15,260 nucleotides of DNA from Flavobacterium psychrophilum (GCA_022729635.1 DZAU01000037.1:1-15260); one strand, 5' to 3'; counted from the first letter of the stretch, positions 1 through 8,445 are shown. The notes: generated from the letters alone by a model not told the origin. A program made the numbers and translations.

Positions 1-1
1 T

Positions 2-1786
2 TTAATAAAAGAAAAAGCTCAAAAAGGAGAAATTTTTGTGTTAGGTTTAGCCACAGGATCATCCCCAATTAAAGTTTATGAAGAATTAATTAGACTGCAC
101 AAAGAAGAAAACTTAAGTTTTAAAAATGTTGTAACTTTCAATTTAGACGAATATTTTCCGATGAATAGAGATAACGTGCAGAGCTATTATTATTTTATGC
201 ACGAATATTTATTCAATCATATTGACATATTACCTGAAAATATCAATATTCCAAAAGGCGATTTCTCGATTGAAGATACTTTAAAAATTTGTAGCCAATA
301 CGAAGAAAAAATAAAAAATTATGGTGGTTTAGATTTTCAATTATTAGGAATTGGACGTACAGGTCATATTGGATTTAACGAACCAGGTTCACATCAAAAT
401 TCAACAACTCGAATGGTAACTTTAAATTACCTAACTCGTTCTGATGCTTCGGAATCTTTTTTAGGAATGGAAAATGTTCCTAAAAAAGCAGTAACAATGG
501 GAATTGCAACAGCAATGGAAGCTAAACGAATTGTACTTTTGGCTTGGGGAGAAAATAAAGCCGATATTGTAAAAGAAACAATTGAGGGCAAAATTTCTAC
601 AAAAAAGCCCGCTACTTATTTGCAAAACCATCCAAACGCTACTTTTGTTTTAGACAATGAAGCCGCTTCTTTACTCACTCGGATTAATACACCTTGGGTT
701 GTTGATAATTGCGAATGGACACCGCAACTTATTAAGAAAGCTGTAATTTGGCTTTGCGAACAAACCTCAAAAACAATCTTAAACCTAACCGATAATGATT
801 ATCACGAATATGGTATGGAAAGTTTATTAGACAAAGAAGGCAATGCTTACGATTTAAATATCAAAATATTTGGCAAACTCCAAAATACTATTACTGGCTG
901 GCCTGGGGGAAAACCAAATTCGGATTCTACAACTCGACCCGAGCGTTCGACACCTGCAAAAAAACGAGTTCTTATTTTTAGTCCGCATCCTGATGATGAT
1001 GTAATTTCGATGGGGGGAACTTTTGATCGATTAGTTGAACAAGGTCACGAAGTACATGTTGCTTATCAAACTTCTGGAAATATTGCCGTTTCAAATTATG
1101 AAGCATTAAAATTTGCCGAAATGGGATTAGAAATAAACCCTGAAAGCGAATACTATAAAAAAATAATTAGTTTTATTAATAGTAAAACTAATAACGCTAT
1201 TGATATTCCTGAACTTCGCAAATTAAAAGGATTAATTCGTCAAAAAGAATCATTAGCAGCTATTCGTTATCTTGGTGTTCCTGACGAAAACGCTCATTTT
1301 TTAAACCTTCCTTTTTATGAAACAGGTACCATCAAAAAGAATGGACTCGGGGCAAAAGACATAGAAATTATGTGTGATATAATTAAAAAAATAAAGCCTC
1401 ATCAAATATATGCAGCTGGCGATTTAGCCGATCCACACGGTACACACAAAGTTTGTTTAGAAGCTTTGTTTATGGCTTTAGAAAAATTAAAATCAAAGCC
1501 TTTTATGGATGATTGTTGGGTTTGGTTATATCGCGGCGCTTGGCACGAATGGGATCTCCATGAGTTAGATATGGCTGTGCCAATGAGCCCGAATCAAGTT
1601 TTGAAAAAGAGAACTTCCATCTTCTTTCATCAATCACAAAAAGATGGAGTTATGTTTCAAGGGGATGACTTAAGAGAATTTTGGGTTCGTGTTGAAGAAC
1701 GAAACAAAGATACTGCTCAAAGATTTTTAGATTTAGGATTTGCCAATTATGCTGCTATCGAGGCTTTTAAAAGATACTATTTCTAA
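2..1786 (+). CDS. nagB: Glucosamine-6-phosphate deaminase-like domain fused to a PIG-L/LmbE deacetylase domain, 5' end cut by window edge
   Basis: The reading frame is open to the left edge. The GTG at 38 lies inside the conserved FVLGLATGSSP strand-loop of NagB, so it is not the start; roughly 40-60 N-terminal residues are missing. The NagB half shows the phosphate loop TGSSP, the catalytic-region motif FNLDEYFPM (Asp codon 146-148) and GIGRTGHIGFNEPGS (His codon 365, Glu codon 380). In E. coli NagB the catalytic set is Asp72, Asp141, His143 and Glu148; here the Asp141 position is Thr (codon 359). After a linker of about 100 residues comes a PIG-L/LmbE zinc deacetylase domain with SPHPDDD (986-1000) and a distal HGTH pair (His codons 1436 and 1445). 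This fusion is, as far as I recall, widespread in Bacteroidota and annotated as a NagB homologue. The expected role is cytoplasmic conversion of GlcN-6-P to Fru-6-P, with the second domain possibly deacetylating an N-acetyl sugar. The substrate is inferred. Confidence 0.9.
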   Translation, partial: LIKEKAQKGEIFVLGLATGSSPIKVYEELIRLHKEENLSFKNVVTFNLDEYFPMNRDNVQSYYYFMHEYLFNHIDILPENINIPKGDFSIEDTLKICSQYEEKIKNYGGLDFQLLGIGRTGHIGFNEPGSHQNSTTRMVTLNYLTRSDASESFLGMENVPKKAVTMGIATAMEAKRIVLLAWGENKADIVKETIEGKISTKKPATYLQNHPNATFVLDNEAASLLTRINTPWVVDNCEWTPQLIKKAVIWLCEQTSKTILNLTDNDYHEYGMESLLDKEGNAYDLNIKIFGKLQNTITGWPGGKPNSDSTTRPERSTPAKKRVLIFSPHPDDDVISMGGTFDRLVEQGHEVHVAYQTSGNIAVSNYEALKFAEMGLEINPESEYYKKIISFINSKTNNAIDIPELRKLKGLIRQKESLAAIRYLGVPDENAHFLNLPFYETGTIKKNGLGAKDIEIMCDIIKKIKPHQIYAAGDLADPHGTHKVCLEALFMALEKLKSKPFMDDCWVWLYRGAWHEWDLHELDMAVPMSPNQVLKKRTSIFFHQSQKDGVMFQGDDLREFWVRVEERNKDTAQRFLDLGFANYAAIEAFKRYYF

Positions 1787-1966
1787 AAAAAATAAATAAC
1801 CGCATAGGAAATAATTTTAGTACTATTTAAAAAACTAATTATCTCTATTAAATAGAATTGTTTTCATTTTTTTGATTTTGGTTTGGTATTTTTCTGTTTT
1901 TTTTAGATTTTTTCAAAAATAAATAACTAAAACTTTCTATGTGGTTTTTATAATATAAAAATAATG

Positions 1967-1974
1967 CAACTTTG
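1967..1974 (+). promoter_or_regulatory. Possible -7 element before the FAD/Fe-S oxidoreductase gene
   Basis: CAACTTTG matches seven of eight positions of the Bacteroidota -7 consensus TAnnTTTG and lies 27 bases before the start codon. No convincing TTTG box is seen at the usual distance upstream, so this is a weak call. The rest of the 215-base gap holds a T-rich tract (1858-1914) and no clear intrinsic terminator for the preceding gene. Confidence 0.3.
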
Positions 1975-2001
1975 TCCTTATTAATTTAGATTTATCAATT
2001 T

Positions 2002-4911
2002 ATGGTCGAATCCGTGTTACAAAACTTAAGTGATTCTTTAGAAGGAAAACTTCTATTTGATGACCTTCATAAAACCATTTATGCTACGGATGCATCGGCT
2101 TATCGAATGATTCCAATTGCTGTTGCCTATCCAAAATGCAATGAAGATATTGTCAAATTGATTCGTTTTGCAACCGAAAATAAAATTTCTCTGACTCCGA
2201 GAACTGCCGGAACTTCATTGGCCGGACAAACCGTGGGACAAGGAATTATTGTCGATGTTTCTAAACATTTCACAAAAATAATTTCTTTAGATTTAAAAAA
2301 TAAAACCGTTACCGTTCAACCCGGTGTAATTCGTGATGAATTGAATTTGTTTTTAAAACCACACGGATTATTTTTCGGACCTAATACTTCAACTTCAAAT
2401 CGTTGTATGATTGGCGGCATGGTGGGCAACAATTCATCAGGAACAACATCCATTCGTTATGGCGTGACTCGAGATAAAATTGTGGAAATAAAAGCCATTT
2501 TGAGTGACGGCTCTTCGGTTGTATTCAACGAAATTTTTTCGCCTGATTTTATCGAAAAAACAAAAGGAGATTCTTTAGAAAATAAGATTTATAAATCTAT
2601 TTATGAGGAACTTTTGGATGTCGAAATTCAAAACGAAATCATTAAAGAGTTTCCAAAACCAGAAATTCATCGCCGGAATACAGGTTACGCAGTCGATTTA
2701 TTATTGAAATCAGAATTATTTTCTGGGACTGAACCAACAATAAACCTAGGAAAATTACTTTGCGGAAGCGAAGGAACACTTGCTTTTACCACTGAAGTTA
2801 TTCTAAAAGTTGATGATTTGCCACCGGCAAACAATATTATGGTTGTGGGGCATTTTCATACCATTCAGGAAAGTTTAGAAGCCGTTGTTGTGGCAATGAA
2901 ACACCATCTTTACACTTGCGAAATGATGGATGACACGATTTTGGACTGTACCAAAAACAATCGAGAACAAGCAAAAAACAGACTTTTTATTGAAGGAAAT
3001 CCAAAGGCAATTATGATGTTTGAAGTCGCTTCTGAATCGATGGAAGATGCCGAAAGACAAGCAAATGCTTTAGTCGAAGAATTACAGAAAAATAATTTTG
3101 GTTACGCCATAATAAAGTTATACGGAGACGATATTGACAAAATTATAGAACTCCGAAAAGCAGGTTTAGGGCTTTTGGGAAGCATAGTTGGCGACGAAAA
3201 AGCTGCCGATTCTATCGAAGATACAGCTGTAGAATTGAGTGATTTACCCAATTATATAGCTGAATTTTCGGCAATGATGAAATCGTATAACCAGGATGCA
3301 ATTTATTATGCACACGCAGGTGCTGGCGAAATACATTTGCGTCCGGTTTTAAATTTAAAGAAAAAAGAAGATGTCGTGCTTTTTAGAACCATCGCAACCG
3401 AAGTGGCACATTTGGTAAAAAAATATCGAGGCTCGTTGAGTGGTGAGCACGGCGACGGAATCGTTCGTGGCGAGTTTCTTCCGTTTATGATCGGCGAAAA
3501 AAATTATGAATTGCTCAAACGAATAAAACTAGCTTTCGATCCAAACGGTGTTTTAAATATCGGGAAAATTGTAAATGCTTCAAAAATGGACGAAAATCTA
3601 CGTTTTGAGGCAGGAAGAATGGAACCCGAAATTCAAACAATTCAAGATTTTTCGGATAGTTTAGGGGTTTTGCGAGCCGCCGAAAAGTGCAATGGTTCTG
3701 GCGATTGCAGAAGATTGCCATCAGCTGGAGGAACTTTATGCCCAAGTTATCGAGCCACGAGAAATGAAAAAGATACCACTCGAGCCAGAGCCAATGCATT
3801 GCGTGAATATCTTACAAATTCCGAAAAAGAAAACAAATTCAACCATAAAGAATTGTATCAGGTTTTCGAATTGTGTGTAAGTTGTAAGGCTTGTGCCAGT
3901 GAATGTCCAAGCAATGTAGATGTTGCAGCTCTAAAAGCGGAATTTTTGTACCAATATCAAAAAGCCAATGGATATTCGTTGCGAAACCGAATTTTTGCAA
4001 ACAATGCAAAAATGAACAGTTTAGGAAGTTTGGTACCATCTATAACTAATTTTGTTTCAAATTTGAGCTTTGTAAAAGAGTTAATGGGAGTAGCTCCTAA
4101 AAGAGAAGTACCCCTTTTATCCAAAACTACTTTTAGAAAATGGTATGATAACAATCAGGCAAAAACAAATAGAGATTCATTCGAAAACGGAAAAGTCTAT
4201 TTGTTTTGCGACGAGTTTACGAATTATTATGACGTTTCAGTGGGGGTTGATGCTGTTGAATTATTGACAAAATTAGGGTACGAAGTTTTGATGATTAATC
4301 ACGAGGAAAGCGGTAGAGCCTATATTTCAAAAGGATTTCTTGAAGAAGCTCAAAAAATAGCTAATAAAAATGTGGCGACTTTCAAAAATTTAATTTCCGA
4401 AAACACACCGTTAATCGGAATTGAACCTTCGGCAATTTTGACTTTCAGAGACGAATACATCCGATTAGCAAAAGACAAAGTTAGCGCCGAAAAACTGGCT
4501 AAAAATACTTTTACCATCGAAGAATTTTTCAAAAATGAAATCGTTGCCGGTAAAATTCATTCTGAACAATTCTCTGATGTTGAAAAATCGATAAAAATTC
4601 ACGGTCATTGTCATCAAAAATCTTTAAGTTCCGTTGAAGCCTCGTTTGCAATGCTTAATTTGCCAAAAAATAGTACAGTAACCATTTATAATTCAGGTTG
4701 TTGCGGAATGGCAGGAAGTTTTGGATACGAAAAAGAGCATTATGATATTAGTATGCAAATGGGAGAAGACACTTTATTCCCAAAAATACGTTCCACTGAT
4801 GCTGAAACGGCAATTGCCGCTGCGGGAACAAGTTGTCGTCATCAAATTTTCGACGGAACAAATAGAAAAGCCTTGCATCCAGTGACTATCTTAAGAAGTT
4901 GCTTGAAATAA
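2002..4911 (+). CDS. FAD-linked oxidase with C-terminal Fe-S and CCG domains (GlcD-GlcF fusion, D-2-hydroxyacid dehydrogenase type)
   Basis: This 969-residue protein combines the flavin and iron-sulfur subunits that are separate GlcD and GlcF in glycolate oxidase. The PCMH-type FAD domain has PRTAGTSLAGQTVGQG near residues 67-82, GGMVGNNSSG near 138-147 and GSEGT at 255-259. The FAD-oxidase C-terminal domain carries GEHGDG at 481-486 and FDPNGVLN. The 4Fe-4S region has Cys563, Cys569 and Cys580, then CVSCKACASECP (Cys625, 628, 631, 635). The C-terminal CCG-type domain has HGHCH at 867-871 and SGCCGMAGSFG with Cys900-Cys901. Domain order and size resemble E. coli YdiJ (about 1,018 residues), reported as a D-2-hydroxyglutarate dehydrogenase. 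The likely role is oxidation of a D-2-hydroxyacid (2-hydroxyglutarate, lactate or glycolate) with electrons passed towards the respiratory chain; the substrate cannot be read from the sequence. The first CCG repeat appears degenerate (ESGR where CCGR is common). The gene seems monocistronic. Confidence 0.9.
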   Translation: MVESVLQNLSDSLEGKLLFDDLHKTIYATDASAYRMIPIAVAYPKCNEDIVKLIRFATENKISLTPRTAGTSLAGQTVGQGIIVDVSKHFTKIISLDLKNKTVTVQPGVIRDELNLFLKPHGLFFGPNTSTSNRCMIGGMVGNNSSGTTSIRYGVTRDKIVEIKAILSDGSSVVFNEIFSPDFIEKTKGDSLENKIYKSIYEELLDVEIQNEIIKEFPKPEIHRRNTGYAVDLLLKSELFSGTEPTINLGKLLCGSEGTLAFTTEVILKVDDLPPANNIMVVGHFHTIQESLEAVVVAMKHHLYTCEMMDDTILDCTKNNREQAKNRLFIEGNPKAIMMFEVASESMEDAERQANALVEELQKNNFGYAIIKLYGDDIDKIIELRKAGLGLLGSIVGDEKAADSIEDTAVELSDLPNYIAEFSAMMKSYNQDAIYYAHAGAGEIHLRPVLNLKKKEDVVLFRTIATEVAHLVKKYRGSLSGEHGDGIVRGEFLPFMIGEKNYELLKRIKLAFDPNGVLNIGKIVNASKMDENLRFEAGRMEPEIQTIQDFSDSLGVLRAAEKCNGSGDCRRLPSAGGTLCPSYRATRNEKDTTRARANALREYLTNSEKENKFNHKELYQVFELCVSCKACASECPSNVDVAALKAEFLYQYQKANGYSLRNRIFANNAKMNSLGSLVPSITNFVSNLSFVKELMGVAPKREVPLLSKTTFRKWYDNNQAKTNRDSFENGKVYLFCDEFTNYYDVSVGVDAVELLTKLGYEVLMINHEESGRAYISKGFLEEAQKIANKNVATFKNLISENTPLIGIEPSAILTFRDEYIRLAKDKVSAEKLAKNTFTIEEFFKNEIVAGKIHSEQFSDVEKSIKIHGHCHQKSLSSVEASFAMLNLPKNSTVTIYNSGCCGMAGSFGYEKEHYDISMQMGEDTLFPKIRSTDAETAIAAAGTSCRHQIFDGTNRKALHPVTILRSCLK

Positions 4912-4941
4912 TAGTGTAGTTGTTAAAGTTAAATTTTTTTT

Positions 4942-4975
4942 CAGACCTCAAAGGTTTTTTAACCTTTGAGGTCTG
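4942..4975. repeat. Perfect 15-bp inverted repeat after the oxidoreductase gene, possible terminator or dispersed palindrome
   Basis: The arms 4942-4956 and 4961-4975 are exact reverse complements around a TTTT loop (CAGACCTCAAAGGTT and its complement). It starts 30 bases after the stop codon, so a role in transcription termination or mRNA 3'-end protection is plausible. The downstream T-run is poor (TTAATTTTA), while a run of eight T precedes the hairpin, so it is not a textbook + strand intrinsic terminator. The sequence resembles palindromes I recall recurring between genes in Flavobacterium genomes; that is memory and not checked here. Confidence 0.7.
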
Positions 4976-5030
4976 TTAATTTTATACCTTTTATTTTTCA
5001 ATGAATAATTAAAATTTATTATTCGAAAAC

Positions 5031-5060
5031 TTTGTAAATTGAAATTGTTTTATATATTTG
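5031..5060 (+). promoter_or_regulatory. Bacteroidota-type promoter for the amino-acid permease gene
   Basis: A TTTG box at 5031-5034 is followed after 18 bases by TATATTTG at 5053-5060, an exact match to TAnnTTTG. This is the best-formed promoter in the window. Transcription would start near 5066, giving an AT-rich leader of about 78 bases before the ATG at 5144. I see no clear riboswitch or attenuator in that leader. Confidence 0.7.
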
Positions 5061-5143
5061 GATTTTTAAAATAATTTGCATTATAAGCAAATTAAAATCG
5101 AAAAATTTACAATATATTTATTTTTAACGATAAAATTTACAAA

Positions 5144-6829
5144 ATGACATTTTCAAGTTTATTCAGAAAAAAATCAACAAAAGCTATTATTTTACAAGGA
5201 GGAGATGGAGAAGAACATTCGGGATTAAGTAAAGTTTTGACTGTAAAAGATTTAACTTTTTTTGGTATTGCGGCTATTATAGGAGGTGGAACTTTTAGTG
5301 CTATTGGTAATGCCTGTTTCTCTGGAGGTCCTGGAGTTGTGATTTTATATATTATTTGTGCAATTGCTTGTGGTTTCACAGCCATGTGCTATGCCGAATT
5401 TGCTGCTCGTGTTCCAGTTTCTGGGAGTGCTTATACGTATGCTTATGTCTCTTTTGGAGAATTATTCGCATGGATAATTGGCTGGGCATTAATCATGGAA
5501 TATTCTATAGGAAATATTTATATTGCTTTTTCGTGGAGTGGGTATTTTACAAATCTACTTGAAGGTTTTCACATTCATTTGCCCGAGTGGCTGGCAATAA
5601 ACTTTAAATCGGCTCGAGACGCAGCTGAAGGAATAGTTGAGTCTAAAGAAGGACTTGCTGCTTGGCAAAAGGCTCCTTTGATAGGAGGAATGAAAGTTAT
5701 TTTTGATTTACCGGCAGTTGTAATAAATATTTTGATTACTTATTTGGTTTATAGAGGAACGAAAGAATCTCGTAATTTTAGTAATATAATGGTATATATC
5801 AAGTTGGTAATTATTATTTTGATAATCATTGTTGGTGCATTTTATATAGATATTGATAATTGGACTCCATTTATGCCTAATGGATTTGGAGGTGTTATGG
5901 GAGGTGTTTCGGCAGTATTTTTTGCTTACATAGGTTTCGATGCTGTTTCTACACTCGCCGAAGAAAGTAAAAATCCTCAACGGGATTTACCCCGTGGAAT
6001 GATTTATTCGTTGTTGATTACTACAGTATTATACATTATTCTGGCACTAGTAATTACAGGAATGGTTTCTTATACCTTACTGGGAGTTAGCGATCCTTTG
6101 GCTGAAATATTTGCTTTAAAAGGGGTAAAATGGATGTTATTTATTGTTTCTATTGCCGCCGTCGTAGCAATGACAAGTGTATTATTAGTGTTTCAATTAG
6201 GACAACCTAGAATTTGGATGACGATGAGTCGAGATGGATTAATGCCAAAAAAATTCTCCGAAATACATCCAAAATATAAAACACCAGGATTTGCTACCAT
6301 CGTAACAGGTTTAGTGGTTGGTTTACCAATTTTCTTTACCGATGAAAATTTTGTTTTAGACTTTACAAGTATTGGGACATTATTTGCTTTTGTCTTGGTT
6401 TGTGGAGGCGTTTTAATTTTATCACCACAAAGCGAAGAGGAATTAGCAGACCGCAACACTAAAGGAAAATTTAGAATTCCATATATAAATTCAAAATATA
6501 TTTTTCCAATATTTACCATTCTAGGAGGAGTCATGATACAGTATTTGTACCCAACATTTTTTGCAGATACATTCAATTTTAGTTCTGATGCATTTTATAG
6601 TAATATTACTATGATAATTTTTATTATCATTTGTTTGGTAATGGCAGTTCTATCATTTGTAAAAAATTTGTCTTTAATTCCTTTATTAGGGTTAGTTTCT
6701 TGTTGTTATTTGCTAACAGGAATGGCAGTTTCTAACTGGAAATGGTTTGGAGTTTGGCTACTTATAGGCCTTGTTGTTTACTTTGGTTATAGCTATAAAA
6801 ACAGTAAGTTGAATCTTCGTGACGCTTAA
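5144..6829 (+). CDS. APC-superfamily amino-acid permease (cationic amino acid transporter-like)
   Basis: This is a 561-residue inner-membrane protein with about 12 or more hydrophobic segments. A cytoplasmic N-terminus of about 37 residues leads into the TM1 signature FFGIAAIIGGGTFSAIG (residues 39-55), whose Gly-rich break binds the substrate carboxylate and amino groups in APC transporters. The TM6 region carries FFAYIGFDAVSTLAEE followed by SKNPQRDLPRGM, typical of the CAT/YfnA branch. An extracellular-looking insert of about 40 residues after TM4 (near residues 145-190) and the extended C-terminus with extra TM segments make it longer than minimal bacterial APC members. It probably imports an amino acid by proton symport or exchange. 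Cationic amino acids are suggested by the subfamily only; specificity is unknown. It has its own promoter and terminator, so it is most likely monocistronic. Confidence 0.88.
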   Translation: MTFSSLFRKKSTKAIILQGGDGEEHSGLSKVLTVKDLTFFGIAAIIGGGTFSAIGNACFSGGPGVVILYIICAIACGFTAMCYAEFAARVPVSGSAYTYAYVSFGELFAWIIGWALIMEYSIGNIYIAFSWSGYFTNLLEGFHIHLPEWLAINFKSARDAAEGIVESKEGLAAWQKAPLIGGMKVIFDLPAVVINILITYLVYRGTKESRNFSNIMVYIKLVIIILIIIVGAFYIDIDNWTPFMPNGFGGVMGGVSAVFFAYIGFDAVSTLAEESKNPQRDLPRGMIYSLLITTVLYIILALVITGMVSYTLLGVSDPLAEIFALKGVKWMLFIVSIAAVVAMTSVLLVFQLGQPRIWMTMSRDGLMPKKFSEIHPKYKTPGFATIVTGLVVGLPIFFTDENFVLDFTSIGTLFAFVLVCGGVLILSPQSEEELADRNTKGKFRIPYINSKYIFPIFTILGGVMIQYLYPTFFADTFNFSSDAFYSNITMIIFIIICLVMAVLSFVKNLSLIPLLGLVSCCYLLTGMAVSNWKWFGVWLLIGLVVYFGYSYKNSKLNLRDA

Positions 6830-6856
6830 ATTTTGCTGAATTGAAATTTATTTTTA

Positions 6857-6894
6857 TGCCAAGAATTTTAAATTAAATTCTTGGCATTTTTTTT
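6857..6894 (+). terminator. Intrinsic terminator of the permease gene
   Basis: A 12-bp perfect stem (6857-6868 with 6875-6886, arms TGCCAAGAATTT and its complement) with a 6-base loop is followed by eight T (6887-6894). It lies 27 bases after the permease stop. The longest possible ORF for the next gene starts at a TTG inside this hairpin, which argues against that start. Confidence 0.88.
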
Positions 6895-6917
6895 AATGGT
6901 TCGACTCAAAATAAATT

Positions 6918-6944
6918 TTTGTGAATTGTTTTTGCCTATATTTG
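6918..6944 (+). promoter_or_regulatory. Promoter for the MFS transporter gene
   Basis: TATATTTG at 6937-6944 matches TAnnTTTG exactly. A TTTG box at 6918-6921 has a rather short 15-base spacer. The expected transcript start near 6950 leaves a leader of only about 15 bases before the ATG at 6965, and supports that start over the upstream TTG. Confidence 0.55.
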
Positions 6945-6964
6945 AAATCAATAAAATAGTTCAG

Positions 6965-8278
6965 ATGGAAAATTTACCAAAAGGAAGTCCTAAATTAATT
7001 AATGCTTGGGCATTTTATGATTGGGCAAATTCAGTGTATTCGTTAGTGATTGCCACGGCAGTTTTCCCTATTTATTATGAATCTGTGACCAGTGGAAATA
7101 ACGGAATGGTAAATTTTCTTGGGACTAGCTTTCATAATAGCACATTATTGTCGTATTCTCTTTCTTTTTCGTTTTTAATAGTTGCTTTTTTGTCGCCAAT
7201 TTTGTCAGGAATTGCTGATTATACCGGAAACAAAAAAGGATTCATGAAGTTTTTTTGTTATTTAGGGTCTTTTTCGGTAATGAGTTTGTTTTTCTTTAAA
7301 GATCAAGACACTTTATGGATTGGAATTTTTGCAACCATTTTTGCAAGCATTGGCTTCTGGGGAAGTATTGTTTTTTATAATTCGTATTTGCCAGAAATTG
7401 CTTTCCCTGAACAACACGATAGAGTAAGTGCAAGAGGGTTTATGTTTGGTTATTTTGGGTCGGTAATTTTACTGACTTTTAACTTAACAATGGTCATGAA
7501 GCCTGAATGGTACGGAATTACAGATTCTACATTGCCTGCCAGAATCTCGTTTTTATCCGTTGGAATTTGGTGGATGAGTTTTGCTCAAGTCACATTTCAT
7601 TTTTTGCCTTCAAATATATTCAATAAAAAACCCAGAAAAGATTTTATTTTTAAAGGAATAAGAGAGCTGAAAGTGGTTTTAATAAGTTTAAAAAAACTGA
7701 CTTCCTTAAAACAGTTTTTGATTGCTTTTTTTCTTTACAGTATTGGTGTTCAGACTATTATATTATTAGCAGGAATATACGGAAAAGTAGAATTGGGAAT
7801 AGAAACCAGCCAGTTAATCATTACCATATTATTGATACAATTAGTGGCTATTTTTGGAGCATTTCTTTTTTCCAGAATTTCCGAAAATATTGGAAACATT
7901 AAAACCTTAAAATTGACCATTGCCATTTGGGGATTTATCTGTTTTGCAGCCTATTTATTGGATAAAGATAATAAGTATATTGACCTACAGTTTTATGCAC
8001 TTGGTGGAACAATAGGAATGGTGCTTGGTGCAATTCAATCCTTGTCTCGTTCTACTTATTCAAAATTATTACCCGAAACCGAAGACCACACGACATATTT
8101 CAGTTTCTTTGACGTAACCGAAAAAATAGCCATTGTTTTAGGGACTTTTATTTTTGGTTTTGTAGGTTCCATAACTAATTCGATGAGGAATTCTATTTTT
8201 ATTCTGGCTGTTTTCTTTTTGCTCGGTTATATTGTGCTGAGTTTTATGAAGAAAATTGAGCCTTTGAAACATAAATAA
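6965..8278 (+). CDS. MFS transporter of the UMF1/Atg22-like family
   Basis: With the ATG at 6965 the protein has 437 residues. The open frame extends to a TTG at 6881, but that codon lies in the terminator of the preceding gene and the extra 28 residues would precede the likely promoter, so the shorter form is chosen. Near the N-terminus INAWAFYDWANSVYS (residues 12-26) is the hallmark of the UMF1/vacuole-effluxer Atg22-like family, followed by IATAVFPIYY. About 12 hydrophobic segments alternate with short charged loops; LSGIADYTGNKKG is the MFS loop 2-3 motif. The C-terminal half has SRSTYSKLLPETEDHTTYFS, also typical of the family. The yeast member Atg22 exports amino acids from the vacuole; bacterial substrates are unknown to me. 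An amino-acid permease lies just upstream, but with separate transcription signals, so a functional link is only a suggestion. Confidence 0.87.
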   Translation: MENLPKGSPKLINAWAFYDWANSVYSLVIATAVFPIYYESVTSGNNGMVNFLGTSFHNSTLLSYSLSFSFLIVAFLSPILSGIADYTGNKKGFMKFFCYLGSFSVMSLFFFKDQDTLWIGIFATIFASIGFWGSIVFYNSYLPEIAFPEQHDRVSARGFMFGYFGSVILLTFNLTMVMKPEWYGITDSTLPARISFLSVGIWWMSFAQVTFHFLPSNIFNKKPRKDFIFKGIRELKVVLISLKKLTSLKQFLIAFFLYSIGVQTIILLAGIYGKVELGIETSQLIITILLIQLVAIFGAFLFSRISENIGNIKTLKLTIAIWGFICFAAYLLDKDNKYIDLQFYALGGTIGMVLGAIQSLSRSTYSKLLPETEDHTTYFSFFDVTEKIAIVLGTFIFGFVGSITNSMRNSIFILAVFFLLGYIVLSFMKKIEPLKHK

Positions 8279-8416
8279 TTTCTTCTCTACACTTCATTTA
8301 TTGGTAAACAGAATTCTTTTAATCTAAATTTTGGCATAATGATTGTCTGTTTTTAGTGTTAAGCGAATATTATGCATCCTACGTCGATTTTATTAAAATT
8401 TCTATCCTTTAAGCCT

Positions 8417-8424
8417 TATATTTG
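8417..8424 (+). promoter_or_regulatory. -7 element of the lon promoter
   Basis: TATATTTG matches the TAnnTTTG consensus exactly. No good TTTG box is seen about 18-20 bases upstream; the region is AT-rich (TTTTATTAAAA). Transcription would begin near 8430, just before both candidate lon start codons (8446 and 8470). No heat-shock operator such as a CIRCE dyad was seen. Confidence 0.5.
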
Positions 8425-8445
8425 TTAGCCGAATAAAAATATTTA

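Noticed and set aside
38..40. GTG as start codon of the NagB-like gene
   Set aside because: The frame stays open upstream with NagB-like residues, and the codon falls within a conserved core strand.
5066..5143. Possible riboswitch or attenuator in the permease leader
   Set aside because: The leader is short and AT-rich, without a stable stem or terminator-like hairpin.
6193..6576. 127-codon open frame on the - strand inside the permease gene
   Set aside because: It is antisense to a clear transporter-coding region, has no recognisable domain and no promoter; it reflects codon usage of the real gene.
8334..8375. Inverted repeat GCATAAT/ATTATGC upstream of lon as a possible heat-shock operator
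   Set aside because: Only 7 bp with a 28-base spacer and no match to CIRCE or another known operator; expected by chance in AT-rich sequence.
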